38,076 nt of DNA, taken from contig NZ_CAKZOT010000074.1 in NCBI RefSeq assembly GCF_937138205.1, positions 1-38,076 on the forward strand, given 5' to 3'. Below the pieces are notes generated by a model that saw only the letters and a program-made list of their open reading frames with translations, did not search any database and had not been told where the DNA came from. A program made the translations under genes and the position numbers. The DNA is from an uncultured Rhodospira sp. (GTDB lineage Bacteria > Pseudomonadota > Alphaproteobacteria > Rhodospirillales > Rhodospirillaceae). The number at the start of each line of letters is the position of its first letter. Position 1 is the first letter of the stretch. This document shows, in pieces, positions 1-6,173 of this stretch.

Positions 1-81
1 GCTTGCGCATGGGACGCGAAGGCGGCCTGCGGGCTCTGGGGGCCGCGCCATGGGCAAGAGGCCGGGCGGATTGGCGCGGTG

Positions 82-161
82 CCTTGGTGTCCTTGGTGTC
101 TTGGTGGTTTTCTTCCGCCCGGCCGCAGAGGTGAACCACCAAGACACGAAGAACACCAAGG
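82..161. repeat. Dispersed palindromic repeat, CTTGGTGTC type
   Basis: This is a long imperfect inverted repeat. The left arm (82-110) and right arm (133-161) match at 26 of 29 positions around a 22-nt loop. The core words are CTTGGTGTCTTGGTGG on the left and its complement on the right. From general knowledge, this repeat recurs between genes in many unrelated GC-rich bacteria and tends to be mis-called as a small protein containing HQDTKNTK. The same false reading frame is present here (50-367). Function unknown. Confidence 0.75.
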
Positions 162-219
162 GAGCGTCACCCGGCCGGAGCGGAGGCACGCGGCTGTGGC
201 GATGGGAGACGACGTGTAG

Positions 220-256
220 GGTGGATTCGGCCCGCGCGAACGGGCCAATCCGCCAC
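220..256. repeat. Dispersed palindromic repeat, GTAGGGTGGATT type
   Basis: The arms GGATTCGGCCCG (223-234) and CGGGCCAATCC (241-251) pair with one bulged base around a 6-nt loop. The flanks are GTAGGGTG and GCCAC. The sequence resembles the common proteobacterial intergenic repeat of GTAGGGTGGATT...AATCCGCCAC type. It sits 59 bp after the repeat ending at 161, so two repeat families are stacked here. Family assignment rests on recall; the hairpin is seen directly. Confidence 0.55.
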
Positions 257-316
257 CGGTCCCGGACACGGCGACTTGCGCCTGCGGCACGAAGCCGGCC
301 CACGGCCTCCAATACC

Positions 317-1144
317 TCAATCATTGTAGCATGCGGACCCAGCAAGATCGAGCATCTCTTCTTTTAAAATAGTCAACTTTTTTCTTACATCAACGTCGTC
401 GGGATCCATTCTTAACGTATTAAACAAGATATGAATCTCTACGGCTTTCAGATTAACTCCGATTCTTCTGAGGGCATTCTGCACGCCAATTGCTCTGAAC
501 TCCCACAAAATGTTATAGAAGGGGTTGTCAGAGGAAGAAATTCTGTCATACAATTTGACATCTTGAGAGTTTTGAATGATTAGTTCTCTTATATCCTCTG
601 GGAGTTCGTCAAATACTTTATCGATTTCATCAAGTACGTTTACAACGTACCCTAAGTTCTCTCTGACTGCGAAGATGTGGTGTAAGGGATCTCTATGAAC
701 GTCAACCTCCATTGCCTCGTTAACTTCTTTAAGCCACAATGAGTTTATTTTTTCGATGTCGTGATATAGCAAATTCTGTTCTTTTGATATCTGATCTAAT
801 GCCTCTTCTCTAATAGAGAAGGCGCTCTCTCCGAAATTAGATTCGTGTTCCCTCTTCATTTCCCGGAGGACTTCAGCCGAATATATATCTGTGTTGTTCG
901 TTTTTACGTGATGTCTGTAGCAAAGGACGACAAGGTTCTTCTCCGAACGACGTTCTTCGTCGGTCATAGCTGGATTATAACGCTCCCCCTTCGGTTCGGC
1001 CGCTTCAATATGACAGATTTGGGCCACAAAATCGCCGTCATCGTCAACTAGAGGATGATTGCATCCGGGGAATGCGCACTGGTTTCCCGTTTTGGCAAAT
1101 AGACTGCGAAATGTCTCTTTGGTATGCGCCAATCGAGCCATCAT
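317..1144 (-). CDS. HNH endonuclease-like protein, AT-rich, probably acquired
   Basis: The 275-residue protein has an N-terminal HNH (beta-beta-alpha metal) nuclease fold. Cys23 and Cys28 (CAFPGC), Cys44-His45 (ICHIEA), Asn70 and Cys75-x2-His78-His79 (NLVVLCYRHH) give the usual Cys pairs plus the H...N...H catalytic spacing. Residues 100-275 are helical and charged and match no family I recognise; they may be a sensor or partner domain. Two ATGs stand in tandem after GAGGAA, so translation may begin at 1144 or 1141. The gene is clearly AT-richer than its neighbours and its start lies 30 bp after the duplicated purL end. Both facts suggest transfer. Stand-alone HNH proteins of this shape often occur in defence islands, so an anti-phage role is possible but is inference. 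Confidence 0.7.
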   Translation of the reverse strand: MMARLAHTKETFRSLFAKTGNQCAFPGCNHPLVDDDGDFVAQICHIEAAEPKGERYNPAMTDEERRSEKNLVVLCYRHHVKTNNTDIYSAEVLREMKREHESNFGESAFSIREEALDQISKEQNLLYHDIEKINSLWLKEVNEAMEVDVHRDPLHHIFAVRENLGYVVNVLDEIDKVFDELPEDIRELIIQNSQDVKLYDRISSSDNPFYNILWEFRAIGVQNALRRIGVNLKAVEIHILFNTLRMDPDDVDVRKKLTILKEEMLDLAGSACYND

Positions 1145-1173
1145 TTCCTCAGCGACCGTGCGTTAACTTTTTC

Positions 1174-1344
1174 TCCCTACCCCATAACCCCCGGCAGCCA
1201 CCCTTCGTGCGCCGCGCGCAAGTCGGCCAGGGTCACCTCCGCGCCGCCCATGGTGATCGCGGTGCCGCCCGTCTCGCCGATATGCCGCGCCAACGCACCC
1301 AGCTCCGCCAGCAGCCCCGTCACCCCCTCGGCCGGCACGGTGAC
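1174..1344 (-). pseudogene. Second, diverged copy of the purL 3' end
   Basis: This 171-bp block matches the real end of purL (1908-2090). It carries 14 base differences and one 12-bp in-frame gap, which removes codons for GPDA. Twelve of the 14 differences are synonymous; the other two are Asp to Glu and Ala to Gly. The stop codon (complement of 1177-1179) and three following bases are shared. Matching starts abruptly near 1344, so only about 56 codons are present and there is no start. The divergence pattern is that of two purL genes that evolved under selection in different genomes, not of a decaying local copy. It is probably a remnant of an integration or recombination event at the purL end. 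Confidence 0.85.
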
Positions 1345-1371
1345 GGCGGGCCACGACGGGCCGCGCCGATG

Positions 1372-1599
1372 TCACAAACCGCGCGCGAAGTCCTCAACAC
1401 TCACCCCCGCGTCCCGGATCAGGCTGCGGAGGGTGCCGCGCTTGACGGGCTGCCCCTTGTGGACGGGAACGGACAATGTGGCATCGTGGCCGGGTTTCTC
1501 AAGGATCACATGGCTCCCCCGTCGACGAGCAACACGCCAACCGGCCGCTTCGAATGCGCGGAGAACGTCGGCTCCGGACAGGACGGGAAGGCGGGTCAT
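1372..1599 (-). CDS. hicA: HicA mRNA interferase toxin
   Basis: HicA toxins are small double-stranded-RNA-binding-fold ribonucleases that cut mRNA and stop translation until bound by HicB. This 75-residue protein has the family layout: an N-terminal helix (SGADVLRAFEAAGW), then RRRGSHVIL with the conserved Gly28-Ser29-His30, where the His is catalytic, then a basic HKGQPVKRGTLRSLIRDAG segment. Length is normal. It is the second gene of the pair: its ATG starts 1 bp after the hicB stop and has no strong ribosome site, so translation is probably coupled to hicB. The pair lies between two copies of the purL 3' end. Confidence 0.9.
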   Translation of the reverse strand: MTRLPVLSGADVLRAFEAAGWRVARRRGSHVILEKPGHDATLSVPVHKGQPVKRGTLRSLIRDAGVSVEDFARGL

Positions 1600-1600
1600 G

Positions 1601-1810
1601 CTATACCGCGATGTCCATCACCTGATCATGCGGATCAGAGGCCGTGGCGCGGTCGTTCAGAACCTCCAGGCACAGTTCGATGGCCTCGCGGATGTTCGCA
1701 AGCGCCTCGTCCACGGTCTCGCCCTGGGAATGACAGCCCGGCAGCGCCGGGCAACTGACGACAAACCCGCCGTCCTCCGGGTCGGGTCGGATCAGGACAC
1801 GCAGATTCAT
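1601..1810 (-). CDS. hicB: HicB antitoxin
   Basis: HicB antitoxins neutralise HicA and usually repress their own operon. The protein shows the HicB N-terminal ferredoxin-like fold: an NLRVLI strand, PEDGGFVVSCPALPGCHSQG, then a DEALANIREAIELCLE helix. I start at 1810 because GGAG lies 6 bases before that ATG, giving 69 residues. An in-frame ATG at 1828 has no ribosome site. The protein ends soon after the RNase-H-like half-domain and I see no clear C-terminal HTH or ribbon-helix-helix DNA-binding domain, so autorepression may be weak or may need another factor. Antitoxin-first order is one of the two known arrangements. Confidence 0.88.
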   Translation of the reverse strand: MNLRVLIRPDPEDGGFVVSCPALPGCHSQGETVDEALANIREAIELCLEVLNDRATASDPHDQVMDIAV

Positions 1811-1858
1811 CGGGATCTCCATATCCATCGAGAGGACACGATCAGGACAAGGCGCCTG

Positions 1859-1873
1859 CTCGCGTGCCGCGAG
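1859..1873. promoter_or_regulatory. Palindrome upstream of hicBA
   Basis: CTCGCG-TGC-CGCGAG is a perfect 6+3+6 inverted repeat about 50 bp upstream of the hicB start and 38 bp after the purL stop. It could be an operator for hicBA or a hairpin closing the purL message. The sequence does not tell which. Confidence 0.35.
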
Positions 1874-1910
1874 TCTAGCCTGAAGCGGTGTCGCGACGCT
1901 ATGGGGTTCC

Positions 1911-4118
1911 CTACCCCATCACCCCCGGCAGCCACCCTTCGTGCGCCGCGCGCAGGTCGGCCAGGGTCACCTCCGCCCCGCCCATGGTGATCGCGGCGTC
2001 CGGGCCGGTGCCGCCCGTTTCGCCGATGTGGCGCGCCAGGGCGCCGAGTTCGGCCAGCAGCCCCGTCACCGCGTCGGCCGGCACGGTGACCACATACCGC
2101 CCCTGGTCCTCGCCGAACAGGGCCGCCGCCGACGGCGCGGCGAGCGTCAGCGTCGCGCCCATGTCCCCCGCCAGCGCCATTTCCGCCACCGCGACCAGCA
2201 GGCCGCCGTCCGACACATCATGACAGGCGGTCACCCTACCCGTCTGGATCAGCCCGCGCACCAGGTCACCCACACGGCGTTCGTGCTCCAGGTCCACGGG
2301 CGGCGGCGCGCCCTCTTCCCGGCCGCACACCTCGCGCAGGTACAGGCTCTGGCCCAGCCAGCCGCTCTCGCGCGTGTCCGGCCGCTCGCCGATCACCACG
2401 ATGGCCTCGCCCGGCGCCTTGAACGCCACGGTGGCCATGCGGTCCAGGTCGTCGATCACGCCCACCCCGCCGATGGTCGGCGTGGGCGGGATGGCGCGGC
2501 CCTCGGTCTCGTTGTAGAGGCTGACGTTGCCCGACACGACCGGGAAGTCGAGCGCCCGGCACGCCTCGGCCAGCCCCTGGCAGGCGCCGACGAACTGGCC
2601 CATGATCAAGGGCTTTTCCGGGTTGCCGAAGTTCATGTTGTCGGTGACGGCCAGCGGCCGCGCCCCGGCGGCGGTCAGGTTGCGCCACGCCTCGGCCACC
2701 GCCTGTCGCCCGCCCATCACGGGATCGGCGCGCACATAGCGCGGGGTGCAGTCGGTGGTCATGGCCAGCCCGCGCTCGGACCCGTGGATGCGCACCACCG
2801 CCGCGTCGCCGCCCGGGCGCTGCACCGTGTCGCCCATGACCATGTGGTCGTACTGCTCCCAGATCCAGCGCCGACTGGCCACGTCCGGGGAGCCCATCAG
2901 GGCGGGCAGCGCCTCGGTCCACGGCACCTCGGGCACGTCGGCCGCCGCGACCACCGCCTGCGGCGGCGTCGGCTCCCACGGACGGTCGTACTCGGGCGCC
3001 GCCTCGGCCAGCGGGTCGATGGGCAGGTCGGCCACCGTCTCGCCGTACCACGTCAGCACCATGCGCCCGGTGTCGGTCAGGTGGCCGATGACGGCGAAGT
3101 CCAGGCCCCACTTGCGGAAGATGGCCTCGGCCACCGGCTCCTTGCCCGGTTCCAGGACCATCAACATGCGTTCCTGGCTTTCCGAGAGCATGAGTTCGTA
3201 GGGCGTCATGCCCTCTTCGCGCATGGGCACGCGGTCCAGCGTCAGTTCGACGCCCAGGCCGCCCTTGGACGCCATCTCGAACGACGACGAGGTCAGGCCG
3301 GCCGCCCCCATGTCCTGGATGGCGACGATGACGTCGGTGGCCATCAGCTCCAGGCAGGCCTCGATCAGGAGCTTTTCCGTGAACGAGTCTCCGACCTGCA
3401 CCGTGGGGCGCTTTTCCTCCGAATCGGCGTTGAACTCGGCCGAGGCCATGGTCGCCCCATGGATGCCGTCGCGGCCGGTCTTGGAGCCGACGTAGACCAC
3501 CGGGTTCCCCACCCCGCTGGCCTTGGAATAGAAAATGCGGTCGGCGGGGGCGATGCCCACGGTCATGGCGTTGACCAGGATGTTGCCGTTGTAGTCGGGG
3601 TGGAAGTTGACCTCGCCGCCCACGGTGGGCACGCCCACACAGTTGCCATAGCCGCCGATGCCGGCCACCACGCCCGAAATCAGGTGGCGCGTCCTGGGGT
3701 GGTCGGGGGCGCCGAAGCGCAGCGCGTTCAGGTTGGCCACCGGCCGCGCGCCCATGGTGAACACGTCGCGGAGAATCCCGCCCACACCGGTCGCCGCGCC
3801 CTGATAGGGCTCGATGAAGCTGGGGTGGTTGTGGCTTTCCATCTTGAAGACGGCGGTCAGGCCGTCGCCGATGTCGATGACGCCGGCGTTCTCGCCCGGT
3901 CCCTGGATCACCCAGGGCGCGGACGTCGGCAGCGTCTTCAGCCATTTCTTCGAGGACTTGTAGGAGCAGTGCTCCGACCACATGACCGAGAAGATGCCCA
4001 ACTCGGTGATGTTCGGGTCGCGGCCGAGGATCTCCAGCACGCGCTGGTATTCCTCGGCGGTCAGGCCGTGTTCGGCGATGATCTGGGGAGTGATCTTGGG
4101 GGGGGTGATCTCGGTCAT
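1911..4118 (-). CDS. purL: Phosphoribosylformylglycinamidine synthase, large subunit PurL
   Basis: PurL is the ATP-dependent synthase subunit that turns FGAR plus ammonia (from PurQ) into FGAM in de novo purine synthesis. At 735 residues this is the short PurL that works as a PurS-PurQ-PurL complex. Visible hallmarks are SEHCSYKSS with His50, the PGENAGV and [10 protein letters not shown] segments of the AIRS-type ATP site, [12 protein letters not shown], and [11 protein letters not shown] in the second half. The ATG at 4118 overlaps the purQ stop by 4 nt (ATGA), fixing the start; a longer open frame to 4529 only runs across purQ. The last ~60 codons have a diverged twin at 1174-1344, so this 3' end may itself have been replaced during an insertion event. 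Confidence 0.97.
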   Translation of the reverse strand: MTEITPPKITPQIIAEHGLTAEEYQRVLEILGRDPNITELGIFSVMWSEHCSYKSSKKWLKTLPTSAPWVIQGPGENAGVIDIGDGLTAVFKMESHNHPSFIEPYQGAATGVGGILRDVFTMGARPVANLNALRFGAPDHPRTRHLISGVVAGIGGYGNCVGVPTVGGEVNFHPDYNGNILVNAMTVGIAPADRIFYSKASGVGNPVVYVGSKTGRDGIHGATMASAEFNADSEEKRPTVQVGDSFTEKLLIEACLELMATDVIVAIQDMGAAGLTSSSFEMASKGGLGVELTLDRVPMREEGMTPYELMLSESQERMLMVLEPGKEPVAEAIFRKWGLDFAVIGHLTDTGRMVLTWYGETVADLPIDPLAEAAPEYDRPWEPTPPQAVVAAADVPEVPWTEALPALMGSPDVASRRWIWEQYDHMVMGDTVQRPGGDAAVVRIHGSERGLAMTTDCTPRYVRADPVMGGRQAVAEAWRNLTAAGARPLAVTDNMNFGNPEKPLIMGQFVGACQGLAEACRALDFPVVSGNVSLYNETEGRAIPPTPTIGGVGVIDDLDRMATVAFKAPGEAIVVIGERPDTRESGWLGQSLYLREVCGREEGAPPPVDLEHERRVGDLVRGLIQTGRVTACHDVSDGGLLVAVAEMALAGDMGATLTLAAPSAAALFGEDQGRYVVTVPADAVTGLLAELGALARHIGETGGTGPDAAITMGGAEVTLADLRAAHEGWLPGVMG

Positions 4119-4807
4119 GACAGCGCCTCCAGCAGCGAGGCGAACAGGGGCCGGCCGTCGGTGCCGCCCAGGCGCGGGTCGGCCAGCCGTTCCGGGTGAG
4201 GCATCAGGCCCAGCACGGTGCGCTCCTCCGACAGAATGCCGGCGATGTGGTCCAGCGAGCCGTTGGGGTTGGCGGCGTCCGTGGTCTTGCCGCCCGGGTC
4301 GCAGTAGCGGAAGGCGATGCGGTCCTCGTCCTCCAGCATACACTGGGTCGGCAGGTCGGCGACGTAGTTGCCGTCGTGGTGGGCGATGGGGATGCGGATG
4401 ACCTGCCCGGGCGCATAGTGGCCGGTGAAGATGGTGTCCGTGGTCTCGACCCGCAGGTGCACGTCCTTGCAGACGAAGCGCAGGTCGCGGTTGCGGATCA
4501 GGGCGCCCGGCAGCAGCCCGGCCTCGCACAGCACCTGGAAGCCGTTGCAGATGCCCAGCACGGCCACGCCGCGTTCGGCGGCCTTGCGCACCCCGGTCAT
4601 GGCGGCGGCGTGGGCGGCCATGGCGCCGCAGCGCAGATAGTCACCGTAGGAGAACCCGCCGGGGACGACGATCAGGTCCAGGTCGGCGGGCAGGTCGGGG
4701 TCACCGTGCCAGTGCATGACGGGCGGGCGGCCGGTGGTCTGCTCCAGGCTGACGGCCACGTCGCGGTCGCAGTTGGAGCCGGGAAAGACGATGACGGCGG
4801 ACTTCAC
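4115..4807 (-). CDS. purQ: Phosphoribosylformylglycinamidine synthase, glutaminase subunit PurQ
   Basis: PurQ is a class I glutamine amidotransferase that releases ammonia from glutamine and channels it to PurL. The 230-residue protein has the nucleophile Cys87 in GICNGFQVL and the His204/Glu206 pair in [22 protein letters not shown] is the family oxyanion-side motif. The start is GTG at 4807, chosen because family members begin with an [16 protein letters not shown]-like sequence; the open frame upstream to 4963 has no homology to the family. It overlaps purL by 4 nt. In most alphaproteobacteria purS is immediately upstream. Here purS lies 3.5 kb away, so purQL probably has its own promoter (see 4850-4878). 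Confidence 0.96.
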   Translation of the reverse strand: MKSAVIVFPGSNCDRDVAVSLEQTTGRPPVMHWHGDPDLPADLDLIVVPGGFSYGDYLRCGAMAAHAAAMTGVRKAAERGVAVLGICNGFQVLCEAGLLPGALIRNRDLRFVCKDVHLRVETTDTIFTGHYAPGQVIRIPIAHHDGNYVADLPTQCMLEDEDRIAFRYCDPGGKTTDAANPNGSLDHIAGILSEERTVLGLMPHPERLADPRLGGTDGRPLFASLLEALS

Positions 4808-4849
4808 GGGCGGGGCTCTCGATGGGTCGGGGGAAACGGAATGGCGCCG

Positions 4850-4878
4850 GGTATAGCGCGGATCGGCCCGCCTGTCGC
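4850..4878 (-). promoter_or_regulatory. Candidate promoter for purQL
   Basis: On the minus strand GCGACA (4878-4873) and TATACC (4855-4850) are separated by 17 bp, a sigma70-like arrangement 43 bp before the purQ GTG. The need for a separate promoter follows from the split of the purine cluster. Support is by eye only. Confidence 0.35.
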
Positions 4879-4947
4879 CCCCCTGGGACGGCTGGCACGC
4901 GCGGGAAGAACAGGGCCGCGTGAGCATGTCTCTGTGGATAACGCCGC

Positions 4948-4963
4948 ATGAGATCTTGCTCAT
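4948..4963. promoter_or_regulatory. Palindromic operator candidate for the Xre-RES operon
   Basis: ATGAG-ATCTTG-CTCAT is a perfect 5+6+5 inverted repeat. Its right half overlaps the -35-like TTGCTC of the candidate promoter at 4957-4985. The word ATCTTGCT occurs here (4953-4960) and again at 4981-4988. An antitoxin bound here would block the promoter, as expected of an autoregulated toxin-antitoxin operon. Confidence 0.4.
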
Positions 4964-4985
4964 GGCAGCATTGATCCGATATCTT
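4957..4985 (+). promoter_or_regulatory. Candidate promoter of the antitoxin-toxin operon
   Basis: TTGCTC (4957-4962), a 17-bp spacer, and TATCTT (4980-4985) lie 41 bp before the antitoxin ATG. The -35 element overlaps the palindrome at 4948-4963. Confidence 0.4.
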
Positions 4986-5025
4986 GCTACATAGAGATGT
5001 TACAGCGCCTTCAGGGGAGGTTCCC

Positions 5026-5406
5026 ATGACCGGCGAAACGGCGGCGGCCGTCACCGCATCACCGGGCGACGGCGTCCTGGTCGGGAAAGCCGTCCTGCGG
5101 GCCGCCCGCCTTCTTGGCCTCAACAACGTGATCCTCGCCAACGTTCTGGGGATCTCCCAGTCCCAGGTGTCCCGGCTCGATCGGGGCAAGGCGGCGCTGG
5201 ACGGCAAGCCCCTGGAAATCGCGCTGCTGCTAATCCGGGTGTTTCGCAGCCTGTCCGGAATCGTGGGACCGGACGACGACGCCGCGAAGTCCTGGATGCG
5301 CGCCGACAACACCGCGCTCCGGGGCCGCCCCTGCGATCTCATCCAGCGCATCGACGGCCTTGTCAGCGTGATGACCTATCTGGACAGCCATCGTGCGCGC
5401 CTTTGA
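5026..5406 (+). CDS. MbcA/ParS/Xre-type antitoxin
   Basis: This 126-residue protein pairs with the RES toxin that follows. Residues about 20-60 form an Xre-like helix-turn-helix region (KAVLRAARLLGL, NVLGISQSQVSRLDRG). The C-terminal half has the short toxin-binding module seen in MbcA/ParS proteins: an ALLLIRVFRSL helix, a central Trp (KSWMRADN), ALRGRPCDLI, and a closing helix with VMTYLDSH. The ATG at 5026 follows GGGGAGG at ideal spacing; an in-frame TTG at 4984 has no such site. Its 3' end overlaps the toxin by 14 nt, a normal sign of coupled translation. Orientation is opposite to the interrupted purine genes. Confidence 0.88.
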   Translation: MTGETAAAVTASPGDGVLVGKAVLRAARLLGLNNVILANVLGISQSQVSRLDRGKAALDGKPLEIALLLIRVFRSLSGIVGPDDDAAKSWMRADNTALRGRPCDLIQRIDGLVSVMTYLDSHRARL

Positions 5407-6130
5407 TCCGGTGCCGGTCTCCGGCGACGCCTGGCGACTGGTCGAGGACCAGTGGTCGGCGGCAACCGTCCGCATCACCGACAGCTTGGACGAACAGGCG
5501 CGCCTGGAACAGCTTCTGGATCAGACGAAGCCGCCCCTGCCGCCCGCGTGCGATGGGTACCACTACCTGATCGCAACCCCGTTCCGGTATCGCCCTTATC
5601 CCAAGGGGTCCCGGTTTCGGCGGGCGCTTCAAGAGGACGGCGTCTTCTACGGAAGCGATCGGGTGCAAACCGCCCTGGGCGAGTTCTGCTTCTACAGGCT
5701 TCTGTTCTTCCTGGATGCGCCCCAGGCCAAACGGCCCGAAACGCCCCAACAGGCCACGGCCTTCAAGGTCCGTTTCAGGGCCTCGCGCGCCATCGACCTG
5801 ACCACGGCGCCCCTCTCGGCAGAGGCGGATCTGTGGTCGCATCCAACGGACTATGGGGCGTGCCAGGATTTGGCCGACGACGCACGGGCGGCCGGGGTGG
5901 ATGCGCTTCGCTATCGCTCGGTGCGATGTCCCGACGGTGGCATCAATAGCGCCATCCTGGAGATCCGGGCGATTGTTGACCGGCAGCCCCAAGTGCAACA
6001 GACATGGCACGTCCTGGTCAGAGAGACCACGGTGCAGGCGTGGTGCGAGTTTCCGCGCCTGCGGAAAGAATTCAGCATCGCGGACTGGGCAACCACGGAC
6101 GACAGGGTTCCCGATCCCGAATCGCGGTGA
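5393..6130 (+). CDS. RES-domain toxin (NAD+-degrading family)
   Basis: RES toxins deplete cellular NAD+ (MbcT is an NAD+ phosphorylase) and are held in check by Xre/MbcA antitoxins. In this 245-residue protein the family's Arg-Glu-Ser set is visible: the Arg-rich YRPYPKGSRFRR segment (about 66-77), Tyr86 in GVFYGS, Glu97 in ALGEFCFYR, and Ser186 in GGINSAIL. The protein is somewhat longer than the compact RES toxins, with an N-terminal extension of about 50 residues. GTG at 5393 lies inside the antitoxin gene. The downstream gene converges on it with only 43 bp between. Confidence 0.88.
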   Translation: MRAFDPVPVSGDAWRLVEDQWSAATVRITDSLDEQARLEQLLDQTKPPLPPACDGYHYLIATPFRYRPYPKGSRFRRALQEDGVFYGSDRVQTALGEFCFYRLLFFLDAPQAKRPETPQQATAFKVRFRASRAIDLTTAPLSAEADLWSHPTDYGACQDLADDARAAGVDALRYRSVRCPDGGINSAILEIRAIVDRQPQVQQTWHVLVRETTVQAWCEFPRLRKEFSIADWATTDDRVPDPESR

Positions 6131-6173
6131 TGGCCCGATGTCCGCTTCGGTTGGTCCTGTTCCACCGCTGGGG

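Larger units (their letters stand above)
1..316. other. Intergenic left edge without a supported gene
   Basis: This GC-rich stretch holds the two dispersed palindromes described separately. The one open frame here (50-367) runs through the palindrome and has no recognisable domain, so I do not call a gene. Base composition drops sharply near 340, where the AT-rich HNH-like gene ends. Confidence 0.5.

Noticed and set aside
50-367. 105-residue plus-strand frame at the left edge
   Set aside because: It is generated by reading through the CTTGGTGTC palindrome; the peptide has no domain, and this repeat is known to yield false genes.
1941-4199. 752-residue frame opposite purL
   Set aside because: His/Arg/Gly-rich antisense of a well-supported gene; GC-rich codons leave the opposite strand open.
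4119-4529. Longer N-terminus for purL
   Set aside because: The extra 137 residues are purQ read in another frame and do not resemble PurL; the ATGA overlap at 4115-4118 fixes the start.
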